Part shown: positions 11,324 to 23,799 of the stretch, one piece after another
Position numbering within the stretch: position 1 is the stretch's first letter
Layout: the number at the start of each line of letters is the position of its first letter
Assembly: GCA_023375785.1 (NCBI GenBank)
Contig: SZWC01000088.1
Location: 477,608-541,607, forward strand
Direction of reading: 5' to 3'
DNA: 64,000 bases
Source of the DNA: Penium margaritaceum
Lineage: Eukaryota > Streptophyta > Zygnematophyceae > Desmidiales > Peniaceae
The notes under the pieces: generated by a model
The model's database searches: none
The model's input: only the letters and a program-made list of their open reading frames with translations
What the model was told of the DNA's origin: nothing
Program-made: the position numbers and the translations under genes

Positions 11324-11571
11324 GGCTCTTGAGAAGTCAAAACATGTAACTGGACGTCTGGGTCTCGGCCACATACAAACTACATCTGACTGACAAAAGT
11401 CAACAAAGACTAGATCAACCATTACTAGGTCTCCCGATGTACCGGTACAAACCACCGTATACCTGCGTCTTGACCACAGGGAGAATACACCTGTCAGAGA
11501 CAACATGGTGTAAATCATCATGGGGTCTCCCAGAGCAGTGGCAAAAACCACCAAGTGCCCTGGTCTCCACC
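11324..11571 (-). repeat. Three hairpin motif copies (D type) at ~100-bp spacing
   Basis: Minus-strand copies at 11524-11571, 11428-11475 and 11324-11370, each 47-48 bp. They open GGTGGAGACC, GGTCAAGACG and GGCCGAGACC and close near GGGAGACC (the last, CAAGAGCC, is degenerate). Inner stems differ between copies (GGTGG with CCAC; ACGGT with ACCGG) while pairing is kept. D has the same arrangement at 45.5-45.9 kb. Confidence 0.7.
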
Positions 11572-12327
11572 ATCAAGAAACCTCTATCAGTCACGCATGG
11601 GTGAACTAGGATGCTAGAATACATCGTGCGTGTCACAGGAGTCATGTAGCTGTTGGAGTACCACCAGCACAAACTAGGAAGCTCTCATTACACAAGAATG
11701 TATGATAGCTCAAATCCCATACACCAACACTTCCCCTGGGCTGCAAGAGTTGTCAACAAGGTACCCAACTGGGAAAATACATACATCCCCCTCAATGAGA
11801 GAATATTGGGAACACGAACCCAAACACTGATGTAGCCGGATAATTGTGCTCTCCCTACATGTTGAAGGCTACAAAGTTGTTGCGTATAGGGAACAGAAAC
11901 ATCCCCCCTTGCTCAAACAATTCTCAAAGAACAATCAGGCAACAACCACACCTGAGAGTGGTTGCAGATGTGAAAGTGTCATTAGGGAAAGGATGAAGAG
12001 GCTAAAATAGCTACCATTTACAGAGCTCACTCATGCATTGTCTAACGCCTGCAAATCACCAACTCGAGAGTGGTATAAGAAGGGTAAGTCAGTCCCACCT
12101 CACACGCATGGAGACTGCCAGAGACCCCAGCTCGCAGGATCCATGGTATCATTCTCATCGGACTCAGAGGGTGTAGGAGTGGAAAAGACATTGTCAAATG
12201 CCCGATGGCCGTGACAGGAGAGAGAGGTTGAATCCCTCATATGTGGCAGTCTTCAGAGGTCCTAAACAGCAGACTCTAGTGCTCTTTGTGCTGAGAAGAT
12301 GTTGTTGGATGCTCTTCTCCACTCACT
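11572..12327. other. Remnant interior, no ORF recognised
   Basis: Lies between the hairpin cluster and the coiled-coil segment of the D-related remnant. Nothing further recognised. Confidence 0.4.
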
Positions 12328-12929
12328 TCAGGTATTTGACAAGGAGTCTACCACTCGGCGTAGCACCTCTACCTCCATCTCTGCTGCCTGAAACTTAGTG
12401 ACTGCATGTGTCGCGCCTTCCAAAGAGTCACCTCTCCATAGGTCGTGGGACTGAGACGCATGGTCAACTGGAGAACGTGGAGGCATGTGATATTGTGAGG
12501 TAGGAGACGTGCAGGGCTTGAAAGAAGAGAGGGATGCTACATATGTAGGGAAGAATGATGGGATTGAGCCGAAGGAAGTCTCGAGGCTATCCAGGATGTC
12601 ATCACCACTCATTGCCTTAGGATCTCCATTTTGTGAGGAGTTATCTGTGGATGCACTGGAGCTAGACTCAAAACCATCTGAGTTGTGTCCACTATAGCCC
12701 TCCGTGAGCATCTCGGCCAATGTATCCTATAGTACACGCAGCCACTCCTCCACATCCCTCCGCTCACGCTCTCTAGCCATGTGCATGAAGTCGCTCCTCC
12801 ACATGTCCCAAGTGAAGAGGTGACCGGGTGGATTCTGTGGTCAGGAGCATTTGCCAGACGACATCTCTTGGATAGTAGTGACAAAAATCTCCTCCTCACT
12901 GATGAGGGTGCGAATCTTGTCCTCTTCAA
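12328..12929 (-). pseudogene. Coiled-coil-like segment of the D-related remnant
   Basis: Minus-strand frames contain a charged heptad-like stretch (MWRSDFMHMARERERRDVEE) followed by an acidic, Ser-rich region. It sits where D has its own charged helix (44.6-44.7 kb: DLQERVVMLLREMMAARERF). Similarity is weak but position and order agree. Function unknown; perhaps a gag-like protein of the non-autonomous element. Broken. Confidence 0.4.
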
Positions 12930-13078
12930 CTTAGCATCTCGGACAAGGATGAATGGGTGCTGTCAACTCCGTCAAAAGGGCTGACCTTGTCATCACTATC
13001 ATAGGTAGAAAAGAATCAAAGGTCCCCTTTATGATCTCAAATGCCATAATGGTACCACTAGCAGCTGCTACATAGTCA

Positions 13079-14754
13079 ATGACAGATGAGGGATCCGCAG
13101 AAGTAGCTGATGTTGCCAATGGAGGTGAGGTTGCCGATGTGGCCGATTTTGCCAATACAACTGATGCTGCCAATGTAGCTGATGTTGCCGATGCATCTAA
13201 TGTTAACCATGAAGTTGATGCTTCCAATGAAACTAATATTGCTGATGATGTTGATGATTTCAACAGAGATGACACAACTGGTGCAGTTGATACTGCTGAT
13301 GTAGCTGGTACCGCTCATGTAGGAGGGTAGCTGATGTTGTTGGTTCTATGGATGATTTTGATGTAGTAGATGCAGCTGATGCTCCAGATAGAGATGCTGC
13401 AGGTTTAGGTGTTGTCATTGATGCAACAGATGGAGCTAATGCAACATCTAGAGCAGATGATGCTGGTGAAGGTCCAGTAAGTAATAATGTACTAGATGTT
13501 GATGAAGATGTGGACACCAATTGTGGAGCTGAAGCACTTGACGGTGTAGCCAAAGTCATTAGCAAAGTTGATCTGGAAGATGAAGGCACAATAGAGGCAC
13601 CTAATGCAACTAATGCTGTCGACACTAAGGATGTAATAGATGCTGCCGTCACAAGCACTTCAACAGCACATGATGCTACCAAAGCTCATGTTGTTGGTGA
13701 TGTCAACACCAATGGTACAGCAGGTGCACCTGGTCCAACTATCACATCTGAGCCAGGTGGTAGCATGAGTAAGAGAAGCGTTGTAGATCAGGCTGATGCT
13801 GAATTTGTTGCTAAAACTATGGATGCTACCGATGATGCTCATGCTGCTGATGCTGTTGAAATAGCACATGGAGCAGCTAGTGCAATTGGTACAACTGCCA
13901 TAGCTAAGGCAACTCGTGGTATAGATGAGGCCTACATTGAAGGTGTCACAAAAGTTGTGGATGTAATAAATGATGCCGATGCTACAAATATTGCTAAAGA
14001 TGTAGAAGCTGCAAATGATGCTAACGCTACCGATGTTGCTGATGTTGTAGATGCTACAGAGGACGCAAATGATAGCCATAAAGCAGATGCAAGAGATTGG
14101 GTAGCTTGTGTAGCTGTCTCAGCTGATGTAGCTGGTATTGTACATGATTTTGACATAGTTGATGCTGTTGACGCTGTAGATACTATAGTGGATACTAATG
14201 CTGGTAATGTAGCAGATGTAGTAAATGGGGTAGCTGATGTAGCTGGTGTAGCTGTCACAACTCATAGAGCTGGTACTATAGATAATGCAAAAGACGTGGA
14301 TATAGATGGTGTAGATGAGGCTGATGCTACCAATGCTCTGAAAGATTTAGAAGCTACACATCATGCTAATGTTGTCCATGCTGCTAATGTTGTAGATGTT
14401 GCAGAAGACGTGGTGGCTACAGAGGATGCTAACACTTCTTATGCTACTGATGCTGCACATGCGGTAGAGGACGCTGATGCTGGCGATGTATCAGATATAG
14501 TACATTGGGTAGCTGGTGTACCTAGTACAGATGTCATAGCTGTTGTAGTTAAAACTGGAGATCATGCGGGAAGCATGGACATAGACAGTGTAGTTGAGGT
14601 TGATGTTGCCAATACTGCTGAAGATGTGGAGGTTGTAAAGGATGCTAATACTGTTAACTCTACTGATGATGTAAATTCTGCAGAGGACAATGATATCGAT
14701 GATGCAATAGATGTAGCAAATGGGACAGCTTGTGTAGCTTATGTAGTTTTGTAG
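13079..14754. repeat. Triplet-phased low-complexity tract (9-bp period)
   Basis: About 1.7 kb rich in GATGTTGCT- and GATGCTACT-like units. Plus-strand frames at 13079-13327 and 13348-14754 read as Asp-x-Ala repeats (Asp at every third residue). The minus strand reads as Ala-Thr-Ser repeats. Lack of stops follows from the unit and does not by itself prove coding. The minus-strand Ala/Ser/Thr reading recalls the upstream ORFs of elements A and C and agrees with the orientation of the surrounding remnant. Confidence 0.7.
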
Positions 14755-15250
14755 CTCATACAACTGGAACAAGAGATGATGCGGAAAGCATGGATGTAGA
14801 CAGTAAAGATGAGGCTGATGTTGCCCTTGTAGGTGGACCTACTCTAACTGATGCAACACTAGGTACTCTTGCTCCATCCTCGATGTTCACTATTGTAGTC
14901 AATGTCAAAGTTGACGAATGTGCACACACACCACCTTGACTGGTGTAACGATAGAAGCCGGGGGAGATAGAGACGTGCCAGAGACAAGATAAACATGACA
15001 AGTGGACCCTTATGATGTCGTCGAGCATGAGGCTGACCGTGAGAGGGAGTAGAAAGTGTATCAACTGTTGAGGGCATAATGCCGGTGGAGTGAAGGATGG
15101 AAAGAATGGCTAAGAACTGAGATGCAAGGTCAAATGCAGCTAGACAAGGTCCTGCAGAGGATGACAAAGAAGGAGATTAACATGACGATGGATATTAAGA
15201 ATCGATCTGGGCCGAGAAGAAATGGTTACTTAGCTACTGCATCATCTGCC

Positions 15251-15712
15251 TTAGACTCTGGAGCTTGAAATACAAGATCGCCATAGTGCCGGTGAGGGAA
15301 ACGCATGAATCAGCCAGATCCGCCTGCTGTGGGTATCAGGAAATGCATGGGGTTGAACCCGGGGTGCATGCCACTCACTAGGGTGCCGAGAATATCGTTG
15401 CCAACCGTGGCATCCATCTCCACAAAAGTGGCAAGAAAATCCATGGAGACGTGGCTCCTGCTGTGGAAGGAGAAGTCCAATCATCCAAGGATTATGTGAG
15501 TAAGAATGGAGAATGCCATGTCTTGGCTGTGTGGAGACCGACCACGGGAGCAGCTGGAGAGCTACATCACAAAAACATGGTACCGGCGGCCACACATAAA
15601 CCCCTTGAGACGACTGATGATGTGGATGAGTGTAAAGAATGAGGTCTTCTAGTAGAGACAAGAAGGACCATAGAGAAAGCTGGCCAAAGGATGTAGGCTG
15701 TCCGATCAGCAT
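15251..15712 (-). pseudogene. Zinc-knuckle segment of the D-related remnant
   Basis: Minus-strand frame containing CHFCGDGCHGW followed by Pro/His-rich text (EWHAPRVQPHAF). Element D has the matching CYYCGDGRHGW ... GWHPPWLQPRP at 42.7 kb. This is a gag-type nucleic-acid-binding segment from a non-autonomous LTR element. Confidence 0.55.
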
Positions 15713-15870
15713 ACCGCCAAGCTGATGACTCGGATAGGGGTGAAGAGTGACGGCTCCGATTAGTGTAAAAACTGACTACGGAAGAGGCTGGCAAGTGTGC
15801 TCATGAGCGGGTGATGCTGGAGACGGGGTCAACATGCCGATTGGGTGGTGACACAGTGCGTCAAGAGGAA

Positions 15871-15998
<128 letters not shown>

Positions 15999-16042
15999 NN
16001 NNNNNNNNNNNNNNNNNNNNNNNNNNNNNNNNNNNNNNNNNN
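15999..16042. other. Assembly gap (44 N)
   Basis: Run of N adjoining the CT microsatellite, presumably a failure to assemble across it. Confidence 0.95.
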
Positions 16043-17880
16043 GGCTGTGGCCTCTCCATGTCAGAGAGTCGCGGATAAAGGGGATGAGAGTGCAGAATAC
16101 TAGCACTAGGGGGTGTGAAGAATCGCCTGTGTGAAGATAGAGCCAGGAGGTGGTCCCCGTCGAGGCGATCGTGCCTTGGAGGATGGTGAGAAGGTGGGAG
16201 GTCTGTCGTCTAATCCTCTATGGTGTAAGAACTGAGTAGAAGATTTTGGAGTGGGGCTACCAAAGTACTGTAGTTATTTGGAAGGAAAAAAATTATGAAC
16301 ATTTCCAAATCCCCCTTTTTAACTCCTCTTGGGAACTTCTGTAAAAAACTTTGATCATTTACACATTGGTTTCAAATTAATTGGGGAAAAACCCCTTGGA
16401 AGGTCACTTCGAGTTCCGCCGGCGACTAAGACAGCAACGGTCGTTGACCGTCGCTCTATTGAGGGATGTCAATTGCACTTCTGGATGGTGTTGTCCTTGG
16501 TGAGTGAGGGTAACGTCCCCACAAAGCGTGGACTTTACGTGGACATTGATAACGTCCCCGGGTGGGCACCCGTCAATTTTCTTGCTGGAGTTCGAGCAAG
16601 CAAATCCGGTCGCCCGAACGCACCCTCTACTCCCGATTTTCACCTACAGGGACATGTCACGGCCGGGTGACTTTGAATTTTAGTGGTTGTGAAATGCATG
16701 AGGGCACTTCCATAACGGTACAAGACTCGTTCCCGGTTGTTAAAAAAATATAAAAACAAAATTTGCAGAAACACTTCCAATTAATTACAGTAACATGGTA
16801 TTACTTTCCCTAGGTGGAGGCCATGTATGAGTGTCTCAAGTTGATGGAACTCGGAACAATAGCTTTAAGGCACGTTAGGCATACTTGGGCTAAAAGAAAA
16901 TGAGAGGAACATAAATAAAAGGAAGGATAGGGAAGGATGATGCCCCTTTTGTGTTCTTTAATAAGAGAATAAAGAACATTATATATTCCAAAGGGGAAAG
17001 AACCAACATGGTTCCCCTCATTCTCATGTTACTCAACCACCCCCTGGGTAGTCAAGTGTCCAGGCTTTCTCGATATCCTTGTTTTTTTATGGCTGGCTTG
17101 AGTCTAGCTGGAGAGGACAGCGGAGAGGACACTATTTGCACTATCGCGTGGATGTGTTTGTACCCACGTGAGTGCAGTGCTGAAATGGCACTCACGAGCA
17201 CCGTTGAACCATTGATGAAGAGAAGGCAGGAGTTTGTGCAGGCATGATGACATCCGCCGGCAGCGAGTGTAGACACGATGATGCAGATGCAACGATGGCT
17301 GACATGATGACATCAGCCGCAGGTTTGTAGTACTAGCAGTTGCAATGGTGCTTCTCTCGCAAAGCAACTTAGCTTGCTTCCAAAGCAAGGGGCATTACCA
17401 ATGCATAATTTTATGGCTGTTGCTTGCTGCTACTACTGCTATTCGCTACCGTCATTGTTGCTCGTTTCCACCGTTGCTACTACTCCTGCTACCCTTGCAC
17501 GTTGCAGGTCTTGCAAAGATCTCCAATGATGCTACAACAGCTAAATTCTTGTAATTACCGAATGCTCTTGCCTGGCAATAACTACGTAGTAGTCTATTAG
17601 CATACAATGCAAATGCGCGTGGAAGCTACTTCTCTGTAATTCTGCTATAAGCCACAATCTGTTGCAGTGCGCTACCGCTACAAGCTGCTTACATGTGACT
17701 GCCACGCCCGTGCTATTGCTGTGGTTGATGTTGCTCTGTGCCTGTAGGACGATTTTTCAGCATTTCTTGGTTTTCCTGTACTAGGCGGCCACTGTAGTTA
17801 CACGCTACAGTCATGCTTATCTTACTTTGCCCGTACAACCAAGTGGTAATAGCAAGCCATATAGAAAGACGAAGATGACT
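16043..17880. other. No gene recognised
   Basis: Contains short frames (for example 16329-16670, 113 codons on the plus strand) without recognisable motifs. Part of the right end may be LTR sequence, see 17893-17906. No RNA gene seen. Confidence 0.4.
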
Positions 17881-17892
17881 CACATCACAACA

Positions 17893-17906
17893 CTCCCCCA
17901 TGACCC
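17893..17906 (-). other. Isolated Copia-type polypurine tract and LTR edge
   Basis: Plus-strand text ACAACA then CTCCCCCATGACCC matches the LTR-start/polypurine junctions of elements B (33112/33113) and C (40261/40262). If real, an LTR of a minus-strand Copia copy ends at 17892 and its interior began to the right. I could not find the rest of that element. Confidence 0.45.
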
Positions 17907-18720
17907 GATGATAAGCATGTCCATAGTGTACAACGAGATGCTCAATAGTCTATGCTTAGCTGAGGATGGGGTGGAGTGTAATGTTCCTCACGTGCACAAG
18001 TGAATAAATTCCATGCGTGGGCATACCTTTCCTTACATTCATGACACACCGTGTGATGACCTTTGAATTTTTGCGCCCTTTCACCGAGGGCATTTTGGCC
18101 TCCTTGTCCAGTCTCCAGTGTTTTGAGTATTCTTGAGTGAAACATTATAAACCGCATCAACGTTTTGATACTTTCCCGTCTACTTCTTGACGTTGCCTGA
18201 ATTCTAGAAGGACTTGCCTCTATATTCTTGAAACAAGCAGAGTTCTCAGAGGAGTTCCTTGAAACAGCATCAAGGCGAGCGACACGTGTAACTCTGAATC
18301 GCTTGTCTCAAGTGCCCATGATCCCAAGCATGTCTCATTCTTGTTTTTGCTATTGTATGTATGCGCTCGATAGTTCGGGCACTTGTCACAAAAGTAGACC
18401 AAAATATTAAAAATGATCATATATTCCCAATTCATTGAATTATTGTTTTCTTCTCAAATTTCACATGTGGAACATCCACGTTCCGCTCGGTATGACACCA
18501 AGTGTGTATCATTCTTATCTGCTATAATGTACTACACTGACTAAATTAAACAATGATAAGCACAATAAAATTATTTATAATTATATGTCATATAATTCGT
18601 TCACCTCCTCGTTTCATCTATTGCTCTGCAAATTCTTCCTGTACACTATCTACGTTCCGCCAAGAATAACATGACTAGCCATAGGAAAAGTGGGTAAAGT
18701 AAATCTTTCCGAGTCAAAGT
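17907..18720. other. No gene recognised
   Basis: AT-leaning sequence without recognisable coding content between the isolated LTR edge and the Mutator-like element. Confidence 0.4.
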
Positions 18721-18732
18721 TGACGGGAAATT

Positions 18733-18900
18733 CCCAAGCAGCCCCTAGTTTCCGTGAACCATTGTCAAAGCTTCCCTGGTTGTTTAATCATTTTTAATTA
18801 GCCTCTAATTTTTTATCTCATTTCCAAGAAGCCCCCCAATTTTTTGTTCCATTCCTATACAAGCCCCCAATTTTTAACTTCACTCCTACTATGCCCCCAT
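18733..18900 (+). repeat. MULE left subterminal repeat array
   Basis: Five to six tandem units of about 28-33 bp with consensus near AAGCAGCCCCTAATTTTT followed by TCATTTC. Units begin near 18735, 18768, 18800, 18829, 18857 and 18887. The array at 23800-23955 is its inverted counterpart. Confidence 0.8.
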
Positions 18901-20100
18901 CGTTGCACAAATTCAACAATTGTCGGGCCGCCACGACATTGGACTTCATCGACAACAATGTGCGATGTACTTTGGTCATCTCCTCCACATTGCATCAGTG
19001 GTTACTCTTTGTTGTGTTACACGGTGATTCACTAGTCCATGATAGCAAAGTTCATGAAACAGTACCCAAATGTGAGGCTTGAGGTCTACGTACACTTGCA
19101 TTGTGTCGGGTTTGACACAATCAACTTTGAGGGGTTTGATATGTTCGATGTCGTTCGTTTGTAACTATTGCACGTGACGTGGGACGATACTATATGGATG
19201 AACGCCAGGGGTTGGTCTGTCGCTGTAATTGTCTTCGTTTTCATGTTCTCGTCCAATGAGGTTGCGATGAACACAAGAATGACCAGCGTACATCACTCGG
19301 TACTACTTGTTCACCGGTTTGTATTGTAGGCTACACAACATAACCGCACGCCAGCATCATATAGCGTGCAGGTAAATGTTATGGAATGAGTGAGATGCCA
19401 CCGTGTTTTGTCATACCACGGATGCGTCGAATGACCAATGAAAGCAAACAAACTTTGTGCTGGTGATTTATGTCCATTTTGCTTGCTATCAACCTGACCT
19501 TACAATGTACGACGCCCGCACACCACACGTGGCGAACGTTGCTTGGTTTTACCGCCAGGCTGGTTAATTTGCGCTTCTTCACTGTCGTTCTACGAACAAC
19601 TACCTCTTTATATGACTACTTTAGCAAATGCAATTGTTGCACGGGTATACCAGTCTATACAATTGGGGTTTCATTTTGCGTCCCAAATTCGCGCAACGCG
19701 AACCGGGACATACACGTATGTTGTACCATGCGACAGACCCGGTCGTGAGGTACAAAGCGACCTAGTTTGACATCCTTACATGCCTACACCATCCGTATGT
19801 ACATCATGGCAGCCAACGGACATTTCTCCGCTCGTACTAACGGACACCTTACCAACAGGCCGGTGTGGGACCCATCCACTCCACTCATTGACCCCATAGT
19901 TGTACAACGTGCTTGGTCCGTCATCAAGGAGGAATTGGACCGGTGGATAACCCAGAACCCCCTGCCGTCATTGTTGCCGGACCCTGTAGATTCGGCAACC
20001 ATGTGCTGGGTGTTAGGCCACAGAATGCCAAATCCTTGCCCGTTGTTCAGTCCAGGTGTGTGGGATCCGTGGTCAACAATTGAGCCACGTAGTCCCTAAC
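18900..20100 (+). other. Unexplained frames inside the MULE
   Basis: Plus-strand frames (for example 19543-19770 and 19767-20099) contain fairly ordinary protein-like text such as VVQRAWSVIKEELDRW and PDPVDSATMCWVLG, and an earlier stretch near 19040-19140 reads MKQYPNVRLEVYVHLHCVGF. I recognise no family. This may be a second, decayed MULE gene or host sequence captured by the element. Confidence 0.3.
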
Positions 20101-21263
20101 TGTGTCGTGTGGGGACAACATGTAAATCAATATGAAAAATTGACTTGCAAATAACCCTCAGGGTGCGGAGAATCATTTATAGCATACCTCCACATTCTCT
20201 CATGTCATGAACAGTGGCAATTCCACCACCAACTGTGTATCCACTTTGACCTACACGGTCTGACAATCCCATCACGAAACCTGCAAATAAAGTGAAGATG
20301 ACTTACGTAACATCGGAGAATTGAAGTTGTACTCTCCTTTTACGAAAGCAAGTTATTTCTTCATGGAATGCATGATGGTTTTTCCAACTACACCAGTAAC
20401 ATGCGTGCATTGGTCAATTTCGATGAACATGTTATGTGATTTTTTTGTACTATATACAAATTCCAACAGCATCATTCAACATAGTGGAAGCCTGTATGTT
20501 TGGCCTTTGAGGACATAGGGGTATGAAGTTTTGAATGAATAATCAATCATTTATAAAATGATGTTCATTGCCCGTTAAGGACTCAAAGGGAGGAAGAACA
20601 TGTATCCATACTTTCATGACATGTCAAGTAACGTTGAATATCACACAATCCTTCTCTAGGCGTTCATGTGCGTGAATGTGACATATCTTGTCATGTACAC
20701 AAATAAGATAACAAGCATTAGAAATCATTTTCCACACACATCATTCATACCAGTAGTACAAAGGTCCCAAATCACATGAGGCAATCCATTCCTGAACGTA
20801 GAGTGGCCGACTATGAATTCACATACTGACATCACATGCAGCACATGGATGCCATCCATATATTCTAGTGCATCGTAAAACACCTCCACAGATGGTCCTC
20901 CTGACACATCCTCCCTACAACACTCTGAACTAAGTGTTGTGCCACGTGTAATCTGGCACCCATGCTTCCCACATGTCATGTTCCCCGTAGACACAAGAGC
21001 AAATCTTCACTTCCGTAGATGAATCCAACAAGTGACTCCTCTCCTGTATACCTGTTCTTCAATTGTCTGGAACGTTAGGCAGCATCTTGAACCAAGTTGT
21101 AACCTACAAACGTGAACAAGCACAATAGGAGACATGAAAACACATTATAATACAAGCTAGGACATGCTATCAATGTGTGACCTGAACAGGAGTTGCTCAG
21201 CAAAACACTCACATCCCGATGACGACTGAAACTGATTGAATGTGATGCAGTCTTCAATTACAT
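20101..21263. other. MULE interior, no gene recognised
   Basis: AT-leaning spacer between the unexplained frames and the transposase. It may hold a 3' exon of the transposase: a donor-like GGTATGTG (minus strand, about 21271) ends the long acidic frame. No exon could be identified. Confidence 0.35.
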
Positions 21264-23140
21264 TCACATACCAAAATGCACGTCTAGAAACTCCATGCCC
21301 TGTGCCAAACCCCATCTCATCGCGTACTGCCGCCTCCATGCATCCTCTTTGGCCTCAAACTGTGCACGTCTCATCTCTTCGTCGTAGTTGAAGTCGTCAT
21401 CTGAAGTCTCACTATCCAAACTCCACTCCGTACTTGTCTCCACCACACCACCCTCACCACTGTCCGTGTTGTCTTCAGCTTCCTCGTCCTCCTCCATATC
21501 CCTTTCGTTGTTTTTGGGATTGTCGTCAGACCTCTGCTCCAGTGTGATGTCACCACCATTCTCCACACCGCCTTCTTGCTCGTCACCGTGTGAAGAAGCC
21601 CCTTTAGTCTTCAGTTCCATGGCTGCTACTCGTGTCACTGCTACAGCATGCCTAGATGCACACATGGTGCCGGTGTTTGCGTTGGTCACTACAGGTTTAG
21701 TGGTGCTGGCTGCTGCGCTTGCATCTGCGTCTGCGGGTGTCATTGCTGCAACGCCTGCGCCGCTTGTGCCTGCACCGCTATTGTCAAATGGTGCGCCTGT
21801 TCCGGCAGCCAACGTGTAGCCTGCCAAAGCATCTCGTGCGCTACTGTCCAACGTTGTTGCAGCCTTCCGTGCAGCCTGCCAAAGAGACTCCCGAGGTTGA
21901 ATGAGCTCGCGTGTTGTAGCTGCAAGCGGGTTCATGCATTGCCCCTTGGGATGGCCTTTTAACTCGCACCTGCCAGAAATGTGGTTGGCACGCCGAAGCA
22001 CCTCGCACCGCTTTCGTTTACTAGGCAGACGACCACGATCCCGGTCAGGGCCAGGCAGGTCCGAACCCCTGTGAAGCGGCTTCAAAACCTTGAGGTTGAC
22101 CCCGGGCATCGGACCGGCGTACGTGCACTTCCAGGCCGCACTCTAGGCCATGTCCGTGTAGCCGTCAGGGTCCACCCCATTCTCATTGAGGACGGCGCAG
22201 GCGTGAACGTACGGGATGTTGAGCTCCTCGAACTGCAGCACAAGTACTTGCGCATGCGGTAGTCCACATTTTGTGGCTCACCACCGGCGTTTGTCACCGT
22301 GCATTGAAGATTGCCGGGGTGCACCACGTCGTAGTCTCGCGTCCGTTGCTTAATGTTCATCAGCACCTTGTCAGGTGCCGTTGCCTAATCTCCCTTGGCG
22401 TTATGCCAACTTCCTACGCGTCGCAATTTTTTTGCACGTACGGGTAGAGGCTCGCAAAGCAATGGATTGGAAACAGCTTGTGTGCTTCCACAATCCTCGC
22501 ATTTAGCAACTCAACAACATTACTGGTCGTGTGTCTGACAACATGGTCTTGGGATGCCACCCTCCCCGTTGATGCCAAAAATATACATGCACGCCCCAGC
22601 GTTAGCAGCCGCAAGTTCATTTGAGATTTTGTTCCACTCCTCACGGGCGCCAGCCTCCAGAAGACCTCGGGCGCCTGCTTCCCGTACGACAGTGGTGCGC
22701 TTTCTTTGATATGGTAGGTGCAGTACTTTTGATTGACTCGCGGCAGCTTCTTGCGAATGGCGGCGATGTGCCCCGCGTTGCGGCCACTGATGATGACTGT
22801 CCGACCCTCCCGCACAGTTAAGTAAGCATTTGCAACCTGCACCATGAACCGTGCCCAACTATCCTCGTCCTCCCCGTTGCAAATGACATACGCCATGGGG
22901 AGTGAGTTTTTGTTCGCATCGAAGTACTACGCAATGAGTCACTTGCTTGTGGCCATTCTTCAAGTGTGTGCCGTTAAGTGTGATGAGGCAGACATGAGCC
23001 CACCGCAACTGGCACGCTCAAGGTGCCACAAAGGCGCGGTGGAACTTCTGCTTTGTGTTATCTTGGAAGGCCACAACGATGGTGTTCAGGTCCACCTTCA
23101 TCAACTGCAGGTCATATACGGCATAACAAGTGATTGAGGA
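21264..23140 (-). pseudogene. MULE transposase (MuDR-type DDE, SWIM, zinc knuckle)
   Basis: Minus-strand reading in order: LITLNGTHLKNG (~22950-22982, first catalytic block); AYVICNGEDEDSWARFM (~22850-22895); VIISGRNAGHIAAI (~22755-22800, second catalytic block); KYCTYHIKE (~22710); SNVVELLNARIVEAHKLFPI (~22465-22525); a SWIM-type NIPYVHACAVLNENG (~22175-22220); CELKGHPKGQC zinc-knuckle-like text (~21960); then an acidic tail (DMEEDEEAEDNTDSGEGG). MULE transposases cut and paste the element. Here the usual first Asp (DGTHL) is Asn and the second (ISD) is Gly. There is a frame change near 22910, another near 22235 and a stop at 22143-22145. Clearly inactive. Confidence 0.85.
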
Positions 23141-23799
23141 TAATGGCGCACGACTTAGACATGTTGTGCACTTAATGCATGCGTGAACATGTGCTTACCT
23201 CGTTACAGTAGACGGGGAACATCCCCTATGACTGGACCGTGTCACCCATGATCTGCTCACGTACTTTGTCACGCGCCTTCAACATTGTTGGGTAGGGCCC
23301 CTTCTCGTGTGTCATAGCCTCCACCACGTGTAGGGCCTTCGTGATGATCTAAACGACTGGTGCGAATGCGGAGTAAGTCATCACCCCACACTCCCTAGAA
23401 CTCGGTCATGTCACGTATAGTCTTTCAATGCCATTAGGTAAGAAGCGCATAAAGAAGACAACTATTGCAAGCTGTCACATGGGAAAGGACCTGTTGTCGA
23501 TGTTGTGGCGGATGTGACATGCGATGACACAATGAAAGTGCGTATGCAAGTGTTGTTTCACATTTCGTGAGGGGTGTCGTTACGAAGGCGACTAGTATAT
23601 TCGACGAAAGACGATTGTTTGAATCATACTACGACCTTCTACACTCAACTGTCTTCTTGCAAACCATTCGGACAACGATGCAGGATGTAGTTTCATAAAA
23701 TTAAGTGATTCACGAGAAGTAATTCTTCGTCAAAAGTTCGCAACTCGGAAATGGCGACAGAATACACCATGTACCTCGTGTCTCGAGAATGTTGCTGGC

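Larger units (their letters stand above)
10629..15712 (-). mobile_element. Remnant of a non-autonomous LTR element related to D
   Basis: Boundaries are approximate and no LTR pair was found. On the minus strand it shows, in the same order as element D, a zinc-knuckle segment (CHFCGDGCHGW at about 15.45 kb; D has CYYCGDGRHGW), a long low-complexity region, a coiled-coil-like segment at 12.3-12.8 kb and, at 10.6-11.6 kb, four copies of the GGTC...GAGACC hairpin motif that also fills D's 3' region. No integrase or RT was seen. It is heavily decayed. Confidence 0.55.

Noticed and set aside
13348-14754. 468-codon plus-strand frame as a host gene
   Set aside because: The Asp-x-Ala text follows from a 9-bp repeat unit that lacks stops, and the surrounding remnant reads on the other strand.
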